A stretch of DNA of 64,000 nucleotides from Delphinapterus leucas. Its lineage: Eukaryota > Chordata > Mammalia > Artiodactyla > Monodontidae. The number at the start of each line of letters is the position of its first letter. Within the stretch, counting starts at the first letter, position 1. The stretch lies in assembly GCF_002288925.2 (NCBI RefSeq), contig NW_022098076.1, positions 92,225,933 to 92,289,932 of the forward strand, in the 5' to 3' direction. The translations under genes were made by a program, and so were the position numbers. The notes beneath the pieces were generated by a model. That model made no database searches and was not told the DNA's origin. It saw only the letters and a program-made list of their open reading frames with translations. Below, in pieces: positions 12,401 through 24,400 of the stretch.

Positions 12401-15400
12401 TTGTCTGCACGTTTGATTCATCTCAACAAGCAAACGGAGGAAATTTCTGAACCTGGAAGAGATCCTCACATTCTTCCACATAACATCTTCTGCTTCCATC
12501 CAAGGAAGTAGAGCCCTGGGGTTGAAGGGTCTTTGGACTCAAATCTTCATGGGTTGTATGGTAACTGATGGGAATTGCCTTTCCTCAATCATAGTTCCTT
12601 GATATGAATACCTCTGGCCCAAGAGAAAAGAATGGGAGCCTCCCCTCCACGTCCCAGGAACAGCAGGGGTTGAGAAGAGTCAGGGGTGGGGGTGAGGGTC
12701 CAGGAGAACTTGGGGAGGGGGCTGGGAAATCATGCCGGCCAGGACTTGGGGCAGCAAAGGAGCCACAGGGCCAGCACAGCAGAGGGCAGAGCCTGAGCAC
12801 GATGAGACCAGGGGAGGGAAACGCTGGTGCCCTTTTGACTGTGCCTGTGGACATCCCGTGGCCCCTGGGATGAGAATCCCTAAGGAGCCATGACTCAGTG
12901 GTGTTTTCTGTTCAATGACCATGGAGACATGCTTCCGACACGGGACATGGTGGGCAGCCAAGACCCAGCCAGGTTCCATGGCCATATTTCTTCCTCCCTG
13001 GGAAGGGGCTGCACTCAGGCCACATGGATCTGGTTTCCTGCATCAAGTAGCCCAGGACCCCCAAGGCAGGACAACAGTTCACAAGGAACCCATTTTCCAT
13101 TTCGTTAAGTTATCAAGTTGGGTGCAACCGAAACACACAGGATTTCGCTTTAACCTTGTTGTTGTTTCAGAAAAAGGTCAGTGAATAAGCGCTGTTCCCT
13201 TTATGGTGCCGTTGGATATCCCACGCAGAGATAGGTACCAACCTTCCTTAAACCGACAGTGCACTTACTTGTACTGAAACTGCCTTGGTAGATGGCTCTG
13301 ACCTGAGACCTTAGGTAACAGATCACCGTGACATGGTACGTCTGCCCAGGGAGCAGGCCCCCGATGACGTGGTCCGTGACCGTGAGGTTCTGCTTCAGAA
13401 CCGGGGACTGATCGTGGGCCGAGGTGATGGTGAGGTTGTATAAATAAGGGCTGGGGGGCTCGGGCCTCTCCCAGTGGAGTTTGACACTGTTCTCTGTGAT
13501 TTCAGACGCGTGGACCTCTCGGGGTGCCTTAACTGCAAGATGGAGTGCTGAGAGCAGGAGACAGAAAATAAAACCCTAAATGACTGTAACACACAGGCCG
13601 GAGATGAACTCTAAAAGAGATGTACCAGTAGACGGTCGATCTGAAATTTAGGTGAGGCAGACAACTAGTTTCTCTTTCAAGCTCCAGAGAAATACTGATC
13701 TTGTAACCTACCAGCATATGTGAAACGTGAAATTCACAGTAATCAAAAATCTCATTGTTCATCGGCCAGGTACACGATTACCTTTTTTTTCCTGTTGAAA
13801 ATCTCTCTTATTAAGGAAATACTTTGAAAATGTGTGGTCCAGGGTGCTTAATCTGAAGCGTTCAAGACAGAATGAGGCCCCTAACTTAAAATATATTAAA
13901 TATACATCATGGAACTTTAGGGTATGACATGAAATTCTTTCAAGGAATCCCTGCTTCTCTCTCTTCATAAAATGAAGACAATCTCCATTTTCTCAGGAGC
14001 ACATACATCCTGCCTTCACTTTTCTATACAGTTTGTGACTCTATAGGAACTTCTAGCATCTTCTTTGCGGGAAAAATAAAATAACACAGTCTGAGTCCCA
14101 TTAAGCCCACCAACCCCCAACCCCCGAATCTAATCCAGCCTGGAATGCATTCTTCCCAGGGGCAGTACCAGCACGTAGTTCAGTCTGTGGGGACGGAACA
14201 ATCGTCTGGGCTCTAACTTTTCAATTTGCTAAATGCAACGCCCCAATGTTGCCACAGCACGAGGCTTGGGCCTCTTCTCTATGGGTACATGCTTCCCAGC
14301 GGGGACAAGGCTTCTGCAATTACAAAGCTCCATCCAGACCTTCGGGAGTCATATTCTAAGGGAGGCGGGTCTGGCTCCAGAACTAAAGCATAGAAGCATA
14401 AGCTTCACCATTTAAGAGCTGACAACAGGCTTTTTCTCTCTCTCTCTCTCACTCCCTCAATGGGGTCTAAAACCCTACATCTACTTAGAACTCATCCCTT
14501 TAACTGAAGACAGTTGCATTTCCAGGAGAGGTGGGTGGTGGCCACCCACTGACACCCCTGAGAGAATGGGCTGCTCCCATGCTTGCCCCGATGGGGGTTT
14601 GGGGCTGGGGTGGGGAGTGGGAAAACGGGCAGCAGAGGCGGCGGAGGGGTGGGTATTTCACCTGCTCTTTGCTTGGAACTCACCAGCCTCACGGCGGGCG
14701 GGGGAGGGGGGGAGAAGAGAAAGATTGCTTTCTAATATAGATAAAAAGGGATGCTTTGGTAATTCCATGCTCAAACCAGCACCTTTCAAAATACATCATC
14801 TAGATGTCAGATTGCAGATCAAGGACCGTGTCTGGATTGCTTTGTAAACAGGCTTCAAGGGACAAGCCCTGGACACAGTAAAAGAGACATCCCAGGTAGG
14901 TGGCTTTCTTACCCATGGGCTTAGCAGTGGCTGGCCTGGTGGCGGCCAGTTTGGCTGCCTGGGGCCTGGGGGCCTCGGGCTTTGCGGCCATGGGTTTGGC
15001 AGCAGCAGGGGGTCTGGCAGGGGCCGGCTTTGCTGCTGCGGGCCTCGCGGCCAGTGCGGGTCTAACTGTGGCTGTCTTCGAAACCTCCAGCTTGGCGGCC
15101 TCAGGCTTGGTGGCCACAGGCTTGGCAACTTCAGGCTTGGTGGCCTCAGGCTTGGTGGCCACGAGTTTGCTGGTCACAGGCTTGGCGACCTCGGGCTTGG
15201 TGGCCACTGGCTTGGCCAAGGCCTTGGCGGCCTCGGGCTTGGCGGCCTCAGGTTTGGTGGCCGTGGACTTGACAGCCTCAGGCTTGGTGGCCATGGGTCT
15301 CCCAGCCACGGGTCTCTCGGCCACAGGTCTCGTGGAAGCTGGCTTTGAGGCCGGCAGGTTTACCACTGTTATTGGTTTGGTGGTGGTGGTCACTGGCTTT

Positions 15401-18400
15401 GCTGTGGTCACCGGTTTAGATGTAGGACTTGAAGTAACATTATTTGGAACATTTCTGTTAAAACATATTAAATATTATTTCAACTCATACATATTTTCTC
15501 CTGCTATCTAAAATAGACAAAGACATAACTCCATGTGCTATACAAAATTTGCTATATCACCAAAATGCATGCAGTAGCTTTTACCTATTACATATAGCAT
15601 TGCATATACTAAATTCCTTCCTTTTAGGATCTGTGCCACAGAAAGACATCGAACAGCATATAAAAAATAGAATTATCAAAAATGAAGCCTCTATTGTACT
15701 ATAAATACACCTGAAATCTTATTTTCAATTTATAAAAACTGGAAGAGAGCAAAGAAACAGAAATAAATATTGTCATAATAATAATACTTATTGTTCATAA
15801 TAAATAGTAAAGATAAAATATTTAAATAATGCTCTAATTATAAAAATTGACCAACTGAAACACATACACCAAAAACTAAGATCAGTTAATAGCTACGTTC
15901 GTTATAAGAAAGTAGCCGCTCAACAAGATGCTGTGTTAAATGAAGCTCTCTACGAAATAGACAGACATAGAGAACAGACTTGTGGTTGCCCCTGGCTGGG
16001 GGGGTGGCTGGGGGAGGGATGGAGTGGGAGGTTGGGGGTTATCAGATGTAAGCTATCATATACAGGATGGATACATAACAAGGTCCTGCTGTATAGCACA
16101 GAGAACCATATTCAATAACCTGTGATAAACATAATGGAAAAGAATATTTTAAAAAATGTATATAGGGCTTCCCTGGTGGCGCAGTGGTTGAGAGTCCGCC
16201 TGCCAATGCGGGAGACACGGGTTCGTGCCCCGGTCTGGGAGGATCCCACGTGCCGCGGAGCAGCTGGGCCCGTGAGCCATGGCCGCTGAGCCTGCATGTC
16301 CGGAGCCTGTGCTCCGCAACAGGAGAGGCCACAGCAGTGAGAGGCCCGCGTACCACAAAAAAAAAAAAAAAAAAAAAAAAAATGTATATATGTGTAAGTG
16401 AATCGCTTTACTGTACAGCAGAAATTAACACAACACTGTAAATTAACTCTACTTCCATTAAAAAGTTTAAATAAAAAAATAAGCAAGATGCCGTGTTGAG
16501 CTGGAAAATGATCAAATCGGCATACGCTTTCATTCCTAGGGCGTGTTGTGTATTTTTGTTTGTATTAATTTTTGTGTATGTGGTTGTTTTTCTCACAATT
16601 TCTTGATTTACTATGAATCCCTAAAGAGAACAGCAACATAACCATCAGACATGCTAGCGCAGACCCAATTTTGTTCATTACTTGCCCTGAGATGAACATT
16701 CATTATTTTATAGAAATGTCATGCTATATGGCATAGGCAGTATAGTTTCAAGTTGCTGTCATAAAACTTCAGATACTAGGTTGCTTTGTTCATTCTGTTT
16801 TCCTAAAGATAAAGTTGAGCCAACCTGACGGAATGTTCGAGGGAAATTATACAGATAATACAAGGCTAGAAAAACAGAACCTGTGAACCTAGGTCAAGCA
16901 GAATGAACATCACAGCACCAGAGAAGGGTCACTGCTGCCTTGGGAATGATTTTCAACTTACTAGGCTGAAATGTGAAGCGTTCCCTCTGAGGACAATGGC
17001 AAAAGCTGAAGGAGTTAAGGGGTATAGGGAGAAGCATGGGCAGTTGGAAGAGGTCACCCTGGGGCTCAGCCAAGAGTAAGGCAGGTAGTCACTTTACAAG
17101 GATAATTCGAATCTGCATCTCATCTGAATGCAACAGACAAAACCTCCCCTTCTCCCAAAGCATGATCCTCTGTGGCCTTCTCTTGAGGGACACAATTGCT
17201 GGTACAGTGCCTGACCTCAGTTCCTGCCACCATGTCCCCCTTGCCCAGCCCTCTGTCACACAGCCACAGTGGCCTCCTCTCTACTCCTGGAGTTGGCACC
17301 AACGATGGCACTGGACATAAGGCTATGGAGCATGTGCCGAGCAGCCAGCATCACCATGGGCACTGCAGCCCCACCCACCTCCCATCCATCTCATCGGTCT
17401 TCCTAGGAGACCATGCATGTCCCCCACCTTTGCTAACACCATCACCTGTGTCATTACAGCATTAATCATTTTGAGAGAAGGGGAGTCCATTTTTTGCTTA
17501 ATGTATCCAATCTTTCTGTATGAAATCATTGCACACCAGTTAGAGTAGACTGTTGGGACATATGGCCCCAGTGGCTCACTTTCTCTGTACCCACACCCTT
17601 TGCAATGTGATGTGGCAGGTTCCCCCAACAAGCCCAGCTCCCCACTCTTGAATCTAGCTAGGCCAGCTTTGGACACGCTTTGGCCAATAGGATAGGGCAC
17701 AGGTAACAGTGTGCCAGCTCTAGCCTAGACCTCAGGAGGCCTTGCTCACCTCCACCTTTTCTCACGGAACCCTCCCAGTCTCCTTGTGCACAAACCCAGG
17801 CTTGCCACATGAGACCACCCTAGACCACCAGTCCACAGCTGACCAGCAGCTGACCACAAACATGAAAATGAGCTCTGTAGAGGGCAGAAGAACTGCCCAG
17901 CTGAACCCAAGCAAAACCCACCAGCCCACAGAATCTCAAACTACATAAACAGTTGTTATTGTAAGCCACTAAGTTTCAGGTAATTTGTTACACAGCAAAA
18001 GCTAATGGATACAACAGACTCTTCCCCTGAAATGCTCCACGTGACACTTGGGAAGTCACGTTTTCTGGATTTCAACATCCTCATCCCATAAAGTTAGGCA
18101 TTGGCTGAAGGACCTCTGCATTCCCTCTAGCGCTCTAATTTCTAAGACAGTTATTATAATCACTTACATTTGTTTGTAACCAAACTGCACAAGATTCTTT
18201 GCCGGTTGGTCCCCTTGGAACCAATCACACTGTTTCCTGATATCTGGGGACAGGTAAAAAGCATCTTTACCTAGAGAAAAAGAGAGAAGGAAATATTTAA
18301 GGGCATGTGAACCACATGCAAATTAAAATCAATCTGCTAAGGAGTTAAATGGATCACGTAGAGGTAGTCCGTGAATATTTGTTGAATTAATTCATTCTTC

Positions 18401-21400
18401 CAGACAATCTAAGTCCAGTGATTTGAAACATGAAGCATAATGGTGCTTGATCCATAAAACACCTTAAGCCAGTATCTCCTATTTGGCAATATTTGGGTGA
18501 TTAGGTTAACGGTAACATTTACTCAATGTGAGGGAAGACAGGAATAGAAGAAAAATCAAGTGCAGAATGTACCAAGTTCCAAGCTCTAGAACATCACATT
18601 ATAATAGAATTACTTTGAACATTTTCTCAGTGCTGTTTTACAAAACTTCTGTTTTAATTTTCCAAAGACGGTAATAGTGGCTCCTGGGTGAACTTGCTGG
18701 CCTACCCTTGCTTCACATTTTTCCCCTAAAACTTTAGGGAGACAGGTCACACTTTATAAATCTCCCTCATTTGTTAGATGCTTTCCTGTGCCTGACTCCA
18801 TCAAGGCAGTGATGAATGACACACCTCCTCCAGGATGTGCCGTCTACTGGGACCACATACCCATAAATGAATGACCAACGGGCCATGTGATAGATGCAAT
18901 AAGTACAACATCCTGGTTAACACTGCCCGAGCCTTGGGAGTGGGGACCATCGCAGTGAGCAGGGGGTCTGGAGATAATTTTGAAGATGAATGCGGGTTTG
19001 TTGCTGAAGCAAGGGTGGAGATCATTTAGTGGAGGGAGAGACATATGGGGTAAAGACTCAGAGGTATCCAAGTGTATGGTTGGGGGCTAAGCCCAGATCA
19101 ATGCTGCTCCTTCTAGAAGCTTCCCTGATCCCCATCAGGGCACACTCAATGTGACATAACAGCGTATCATGTCATGCTTAATAAATGTGCACTTGACCCC
19201 TTCACCCACCTAGACTATAAACTCCCAGGGACACAGTCCATGGCTGGGAGGGGTCTAGTCAAGTCTGGTTGAATAAACGAGTGAACAAGGGCAGGATTCC
19301 CGTCTGTGTCAACTGCCAACCCCAGCTCCTAACAGTGTGTCTGGGATGTGGTAGGTGCCAGTATATACTTGTTGAATGAATGGACAGGTCAACATGGGCA
19401 CACTAGCTATCATTCCCATGCCTGCGGCCCCATCCCTGGGGGCCAAGTGTGCACAGGACTTACTGCTGATGAAGGATGGCAACAGCCTCCCGAAGCGCAT
19501 CAGAGGCTCTTCGTTGAGCTCAGTAGACTTGTCCATGAGTTTGAAGAAGATGTCGTTTGGTTCACTGGCGAAGCTGTACAGCTCCTTGACGTTCACCTTC
19601 CTACCAATGCCCAGGATCACGAAGAAATAACCCTTGCATTTGGCCTGCAGGATGGCTCTCTGGGCCTCCTGCAGCTGCTGGTTCTGCACCTCGCCCGTCA
19701 GCATCAGGACCACGAGCTTCAGGTCCCGTGGGTTGGGTGCACTTTCAAAGATGTTCTCAATGGTATAGTCGATGGCACTACCCAAAGCCCTGGTCCCCTG
19801 GAGCTGTGCCATCCTGCTGCCGAGGAAGGCCAGGAGCTTCTCCTTGGAGCCGTAGTCAGCCAGGGAGAATTCCACCTTTACGGGCGGCACGCTGGCGTTG
19901 CCCGTGGACTCATAGGGTGCATGCTGCACGACTGCCACTCTGGCGAAGTGCTGGGAGGCCTTGGGGTCCGGGCTCATGTCCAGCTGTTGGACCAGGTACT
20001 GTATGTACTTCCTCATCTCATTGAACTGGAACGGAGTGGTGGACTCGGAGCTATCTAAGATGAAAGCCATGTCGATATCCACGTCGCTGCCTGCTGCTCT
20101 CCGGTCCCTGAAGGAAGGCCTCCAGTTGCCAAATCCACAGGATGGGTCGATGTTGCAGATGTCTAGAAAGAAGCACGGCAGCCCGTTTATTCTGTGACTC
20201 TCCTGGCGAGACACTGCACATCAGTCTGCAGGGAGTCTGGGGTCATTAGAATTGTCACATAATGTAGAAACCTATGTATACCTTGCTGACAATATCATGG
20301 CCAGATTTCAGTTTTCATCACCTAGCACTTACTGGAGGAAACAAATCAAGCTGAAATCCTTGTTAACATACTATGGCATTGGCATAATGAAAGAAAAGAA
20401 AAGAAAACTACCTTGCTTCTTTGCCACTCCTTGAAGAAATGTGTTCCAGAAACACATTACCAGATAATAAAACAAAACCAGATAATAAAATTCTGGACTC
20501 CAAGGTCAAAATATAAGCAGAGCCCACTTCCTCCTTTGTTACCTATAGACCTAATCATTCTCTTAATGAAGAGAGGCTCTGTTTGGGGGCAGTCGGCTTT
20601 TAGGATGGAAACTACTTACGCAGCATATACACTGGTAAATACAAGACTATGTGAATCTTCATTGAACTCAAGCTCTTTGTACAGGTGATGATTATTCACT
20701 CAAATGTCCCTCTGTAGACAGTGTGTTTTGCAATTGCAGCCGGACAGAATTTTTTTTGTCTTAGAGAAGCACCTTACCCAAGCAAACATGACAAGTCAGG
20801 ACTTTCTCCAAGAAGTCCGTGAGGTCTCCACTAGCTGGTAGGACAAGGGCATGACCCACCGCTGTGTTATTGATCTGGTTGAAACAAAAGGAAATCCTTA
20901 GTAGGAGTACACAGGGTAAGTTACCATTTGAAAATGTAGCCAAAGAACACACATCAATTAAATAAACACAATTATTTAATAAACACATCAATTAAATAAA
21001 CCCCCCAATAGATCAATATCTTCTCTTTCTTGGGAAGCGGGGTTAGGAAGGAAGGCACTGATTATGATAGGAAAACAGGTTTTCTCCCAATGAGATGAAC
21101 CGGTGTTCAAATCCCACTCCTGCTGGACCTGAAGCACAATTATTTAATTTCTCTGGAATTCAGTTTCCTTAGCTGCAAAGTGGAGATAATGGTAAATTCA
21201 CACAAAGTTATTTGGAAGATTAAATTGGATAATGTATGTAAAGTACCTGGTATAGCCTCTACCAAATAGCAGGGACCTAAATGTCATTGTTACCTAGCAA
21301 TAATAATAGCGACTAACAAATATTCAGTCCGTCCCTCTCCCATGGGCCCAGGTCTAGAAAGGGATTTAACAACAAAGCGAGTTATGAAATCACTTCCAGA

Positions 21401-24400
21401 AGACTCAGAATGTCCTGCCTATCACAGCCCCTGGCACATCATCATTAAATTGAATAAATGAATGAATATTTGACTTTTTGAACTTGCTGAAACTATGCTT
21501 TTTAGGAAACATGCGTGGTTCTGGATCACTCAGCCCTCACAAGGGGAGATGTATACATGATCCCCTAATAGGAATGTAAGGCTGGTAGCCCAAGCCAGAG
21601 CCTAAAGCCCAATACTATGTTCTCCAATTGGCCTGGAGTTTGGCAGAATAAACCCTAAGAGATGGTGCCAGTGACCCAACTGTCTCTTGCTGACGTGGCG
21701 GTGATAAAACTGTAGAACATCCAGTTTGGAAAGGAAGACGCTAGGGACCATCTCATCCACCAGCCTCTGTTACAGGTGAGAAATCTGAGACACAGAGAGC
21801 ATAAGTGACAGGGCCATGTTACTTTTGGTGACTTAAAGCTAGAAGGTGGTTGGACTGGCACTAGAGCCAAGACCTCCTCATTCCTGGTCCCGCTCTGTCC
21901 CTTCCTACCCATCATCCACCCATCCTGGACTGCAAAGCCACAATCAGCACTGAGTAAATATTAATTGACTAATTAATCTTTTTATATATATATATATATA
22001 TATATTAGTAGTATAACAATTATACAAGTCATTTAAGCAAAGAATAAGGAAACACTTAGCTGCTTCATAGGCTGGAGCTAATGCTTCCTTGTCCTATGCT
22101 TAAATAACTTGTTTCATTGTTAGATGCCAGTATGGCTGAGAAATATTCGAACAGGGATGCAGCTTGGGTGTTGGGCTGGCTGATGTCTGGAGAACCTCCC
22201 AAGGAGACTGTAGGCCTCCAGGGTCAGCCTGGGAGAGTCTCATCCAAGAAGCAAAGAGGGACCTAGTGGGAATAAGTCATGGGCATTTGGATGTCCATCT
22301 AGTGCCAGAGCCATCAGGATGTTCTGGAAGTCTCGCAAGTGAGACCAGCCTCATCTAGAAGCTAAGGGGTGCAAACCCATCAGGGAGGGTACAGTTGCAC
22401 CCAAGCACCTTCTCAGAGTCAGAGATGCCCAGAGCACAGACCTGCAGGGCGTTGACCAGCTGCCGGTCCTCTTGGCTCGTGAGGAACAATGGTGTGATCC
22501 CAGCATCCGAGAGCTTGAGCACGGCCTCCCTGAGCTGCGGGGACTCTCTCGTGGGTTTATTGCTGAAGAAAACCGCCACCTTCCTCATCAGGAATCCATT
22601 CCGCACCCGCTTAAACGTGTTTCTGGCCACGAAGGACATGGCAGTTTCCAGACTCTGCTGCTTGGACGTCAGAGCCACCTGAAGGTTCTTGATCTTGTCC
22701 TGGAGAACGGACTTCTTCTTGGAGTCAGCAAAGCGGATCTCCGTGGTGACCTCATTGTTGTAGGTGACCACGGCCACGCGGGCACCCCGCGGGCAGTTGC
22801 TCTCGGCAATGGTCAGGTCGTCCACGATCTTCAGGACCACATCCCTCATCCGGCTGAATGTGTCCTGGGTGACTCCCTCAGAGGTGTCCAAGGCGAAGGC
22901 CAGCTCCGTCGGGAAGACAGGGCATTCCAGGGGCCCTGTGGGAAGGGGGAGGGTTTTCACAGACAAACTACTTCCTGGAAAAGGGATCTTCTGCTTTCCT
23001 TGGAAGGAAGTTCAATTACTGAAATGACTTACCGTAGCAGCAAGCTAGAAGAGAACAGAGAAGAGAGTGAAAGCCTGGTCCACCAGGTGCGAATTTCACA
23101 CATAAGGATAAAAATGAGGTACAGACGGCAGAAAATCGTGTACTTACGACATTTATCTTTGATGCTCTGGACCAGGGCACATTGCTGGAAAAGGAAAGAA
23201 GATGTAAGAGAACAGACAGAGAAAGCTCACAGGGCAAGGGCTCGCGAGGCACACATGCAACTTACGTCCATCGAATCACCTCTGCTGCCTTTGTAACCCT
23301 GCAAAACAAGGACGGGGGCTGAGACCTCGCAGACGTGAGGGCTGTGGAGCTTCCCACCAAGGAACAGCCCAGGGCCCACAGACGCATGACAGAGAGAACA
23401 AGGTGGGCCCTGACTGACCTTGATCATTTCCAGGCTTTCCTTATAAATTTGATTTAACTGCTCGAAGAGCAAAGGAGAGACTTTGAGGACAGAAGTGTTT
23501 CCCCTGTAAGATAAATAGCTCCATGCCCTGGAATCCAGGATACTCATTGCAAATCAACGTAAATCACACATTTGAACTTGAGTCTAAACGCTGCTTCTCC
23601 AGAGAGAAGAGCTGCCTTTCCCCTGCTGGCTTCCTACATCCTGTCAGAGGAGGGACACCCAGGAGTCACTTAGCTACCCTGAGGCTCCAGGTCTAAGCAT
23701 CCCGGGATTCCACCCCAGGGATACACGCATGGCTGCCCTCGACATCTCATCCCAATGTGTGGCCACCGAGGGTCAAGCTGTCACCTCATGGGCTAGCCAG
23801 CGTCTTTCCATCCGGTTGCCCCTGCTCCTCCATCCCCCACTGCAGCTGGATTAACCATCTCCCGTTAAAGGCTCCTCTCCAGATTAAACACCTGACTCTA
23901 GCATCTTCTCCTGGGTTCAACCAATCCAACCCTCTAGCCTTTCTTTCTAAGGATGATTTTTCCACTTCCTGAGTTATCTTCTCCATTCTTCTGTGAACCT
24001 CATCAATTTCAATGTCAGGAGACAGTACAGGAAGAAATTCAATCAAGGAAACAAAGGCATTCATGATGAAGGATATGGAAGGGCTGGAGAAAGGTGCCCT
24101 CCTGGCTCTAGGTCACTAGTGGGGTTTCAACCACAAATCAGTAGCTCCCTTGGGGATTTTATACACCAAAGGGAATCTTCCCCAAACCGAGGTCTATACT
24201 ATACTCCTTCCACAAGATGCAATCAAGAGGTATTCAAATGTGTTCTCTTTAGTTTGTCCTCAACACAAACCTCAAGCAAACCTACACCAGGAAATTGTAA
24301 AGGCAAATTACGATACACCCTAGATTATAGAGTTCCATGTGAAACTTGCTTTAAAATTTTCTTGGTACACTAAAGCTCAAAAGTTCTTTTCTCCACTGTG

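Larger units (their letters stand above)
15455..18167 (-). other. COL6A3: COL6A3 intron 39 (2.7 kb)
   Basis: An A/T-rich first part (15470-15900) is followed by a nested L1/CHR block (15950-16475), unassigned sequence, and an old interspersed repeat near 17520-18015. Confidence 0.82.
20875..22441 (-). other. COL6A3: COL6A3 intron 36 (1.6 kb)
   Basis: Contains two MIR-like fragments (about 21105-21290 and 21715-21900) and a (TA)n run. The rest is unassigned. Confidence 0.8.

Noticed and set aside
14900..15511. A 203-codon plus-strand frame rich in Gly, Ala and Leu
   Set aside because: It is the exact antisense of COL6A3 exon 40. The 15-base repeat has no stop on either strand, so the frame is a shadow of the repeat.
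16042..16486. Several overlapping frames of 60-124 codons on both strands
   Set aside because: They are translations of the CHR SINE and its L1 host; the same peptides recur at the SINEs at 25200 and 39164.
19348..20058. A 236-codon plus-strand frame
   Set aside because: It is antisense to the C2 VWA exon and starts inside an L2-like repeat.
22472..23296. A 274-codon plus-strand frame
   Set aside because: It runs antisense to exons 36, 35, 34 and part of exon 33 and has no recognisable domain; coding-strand composition explains it.
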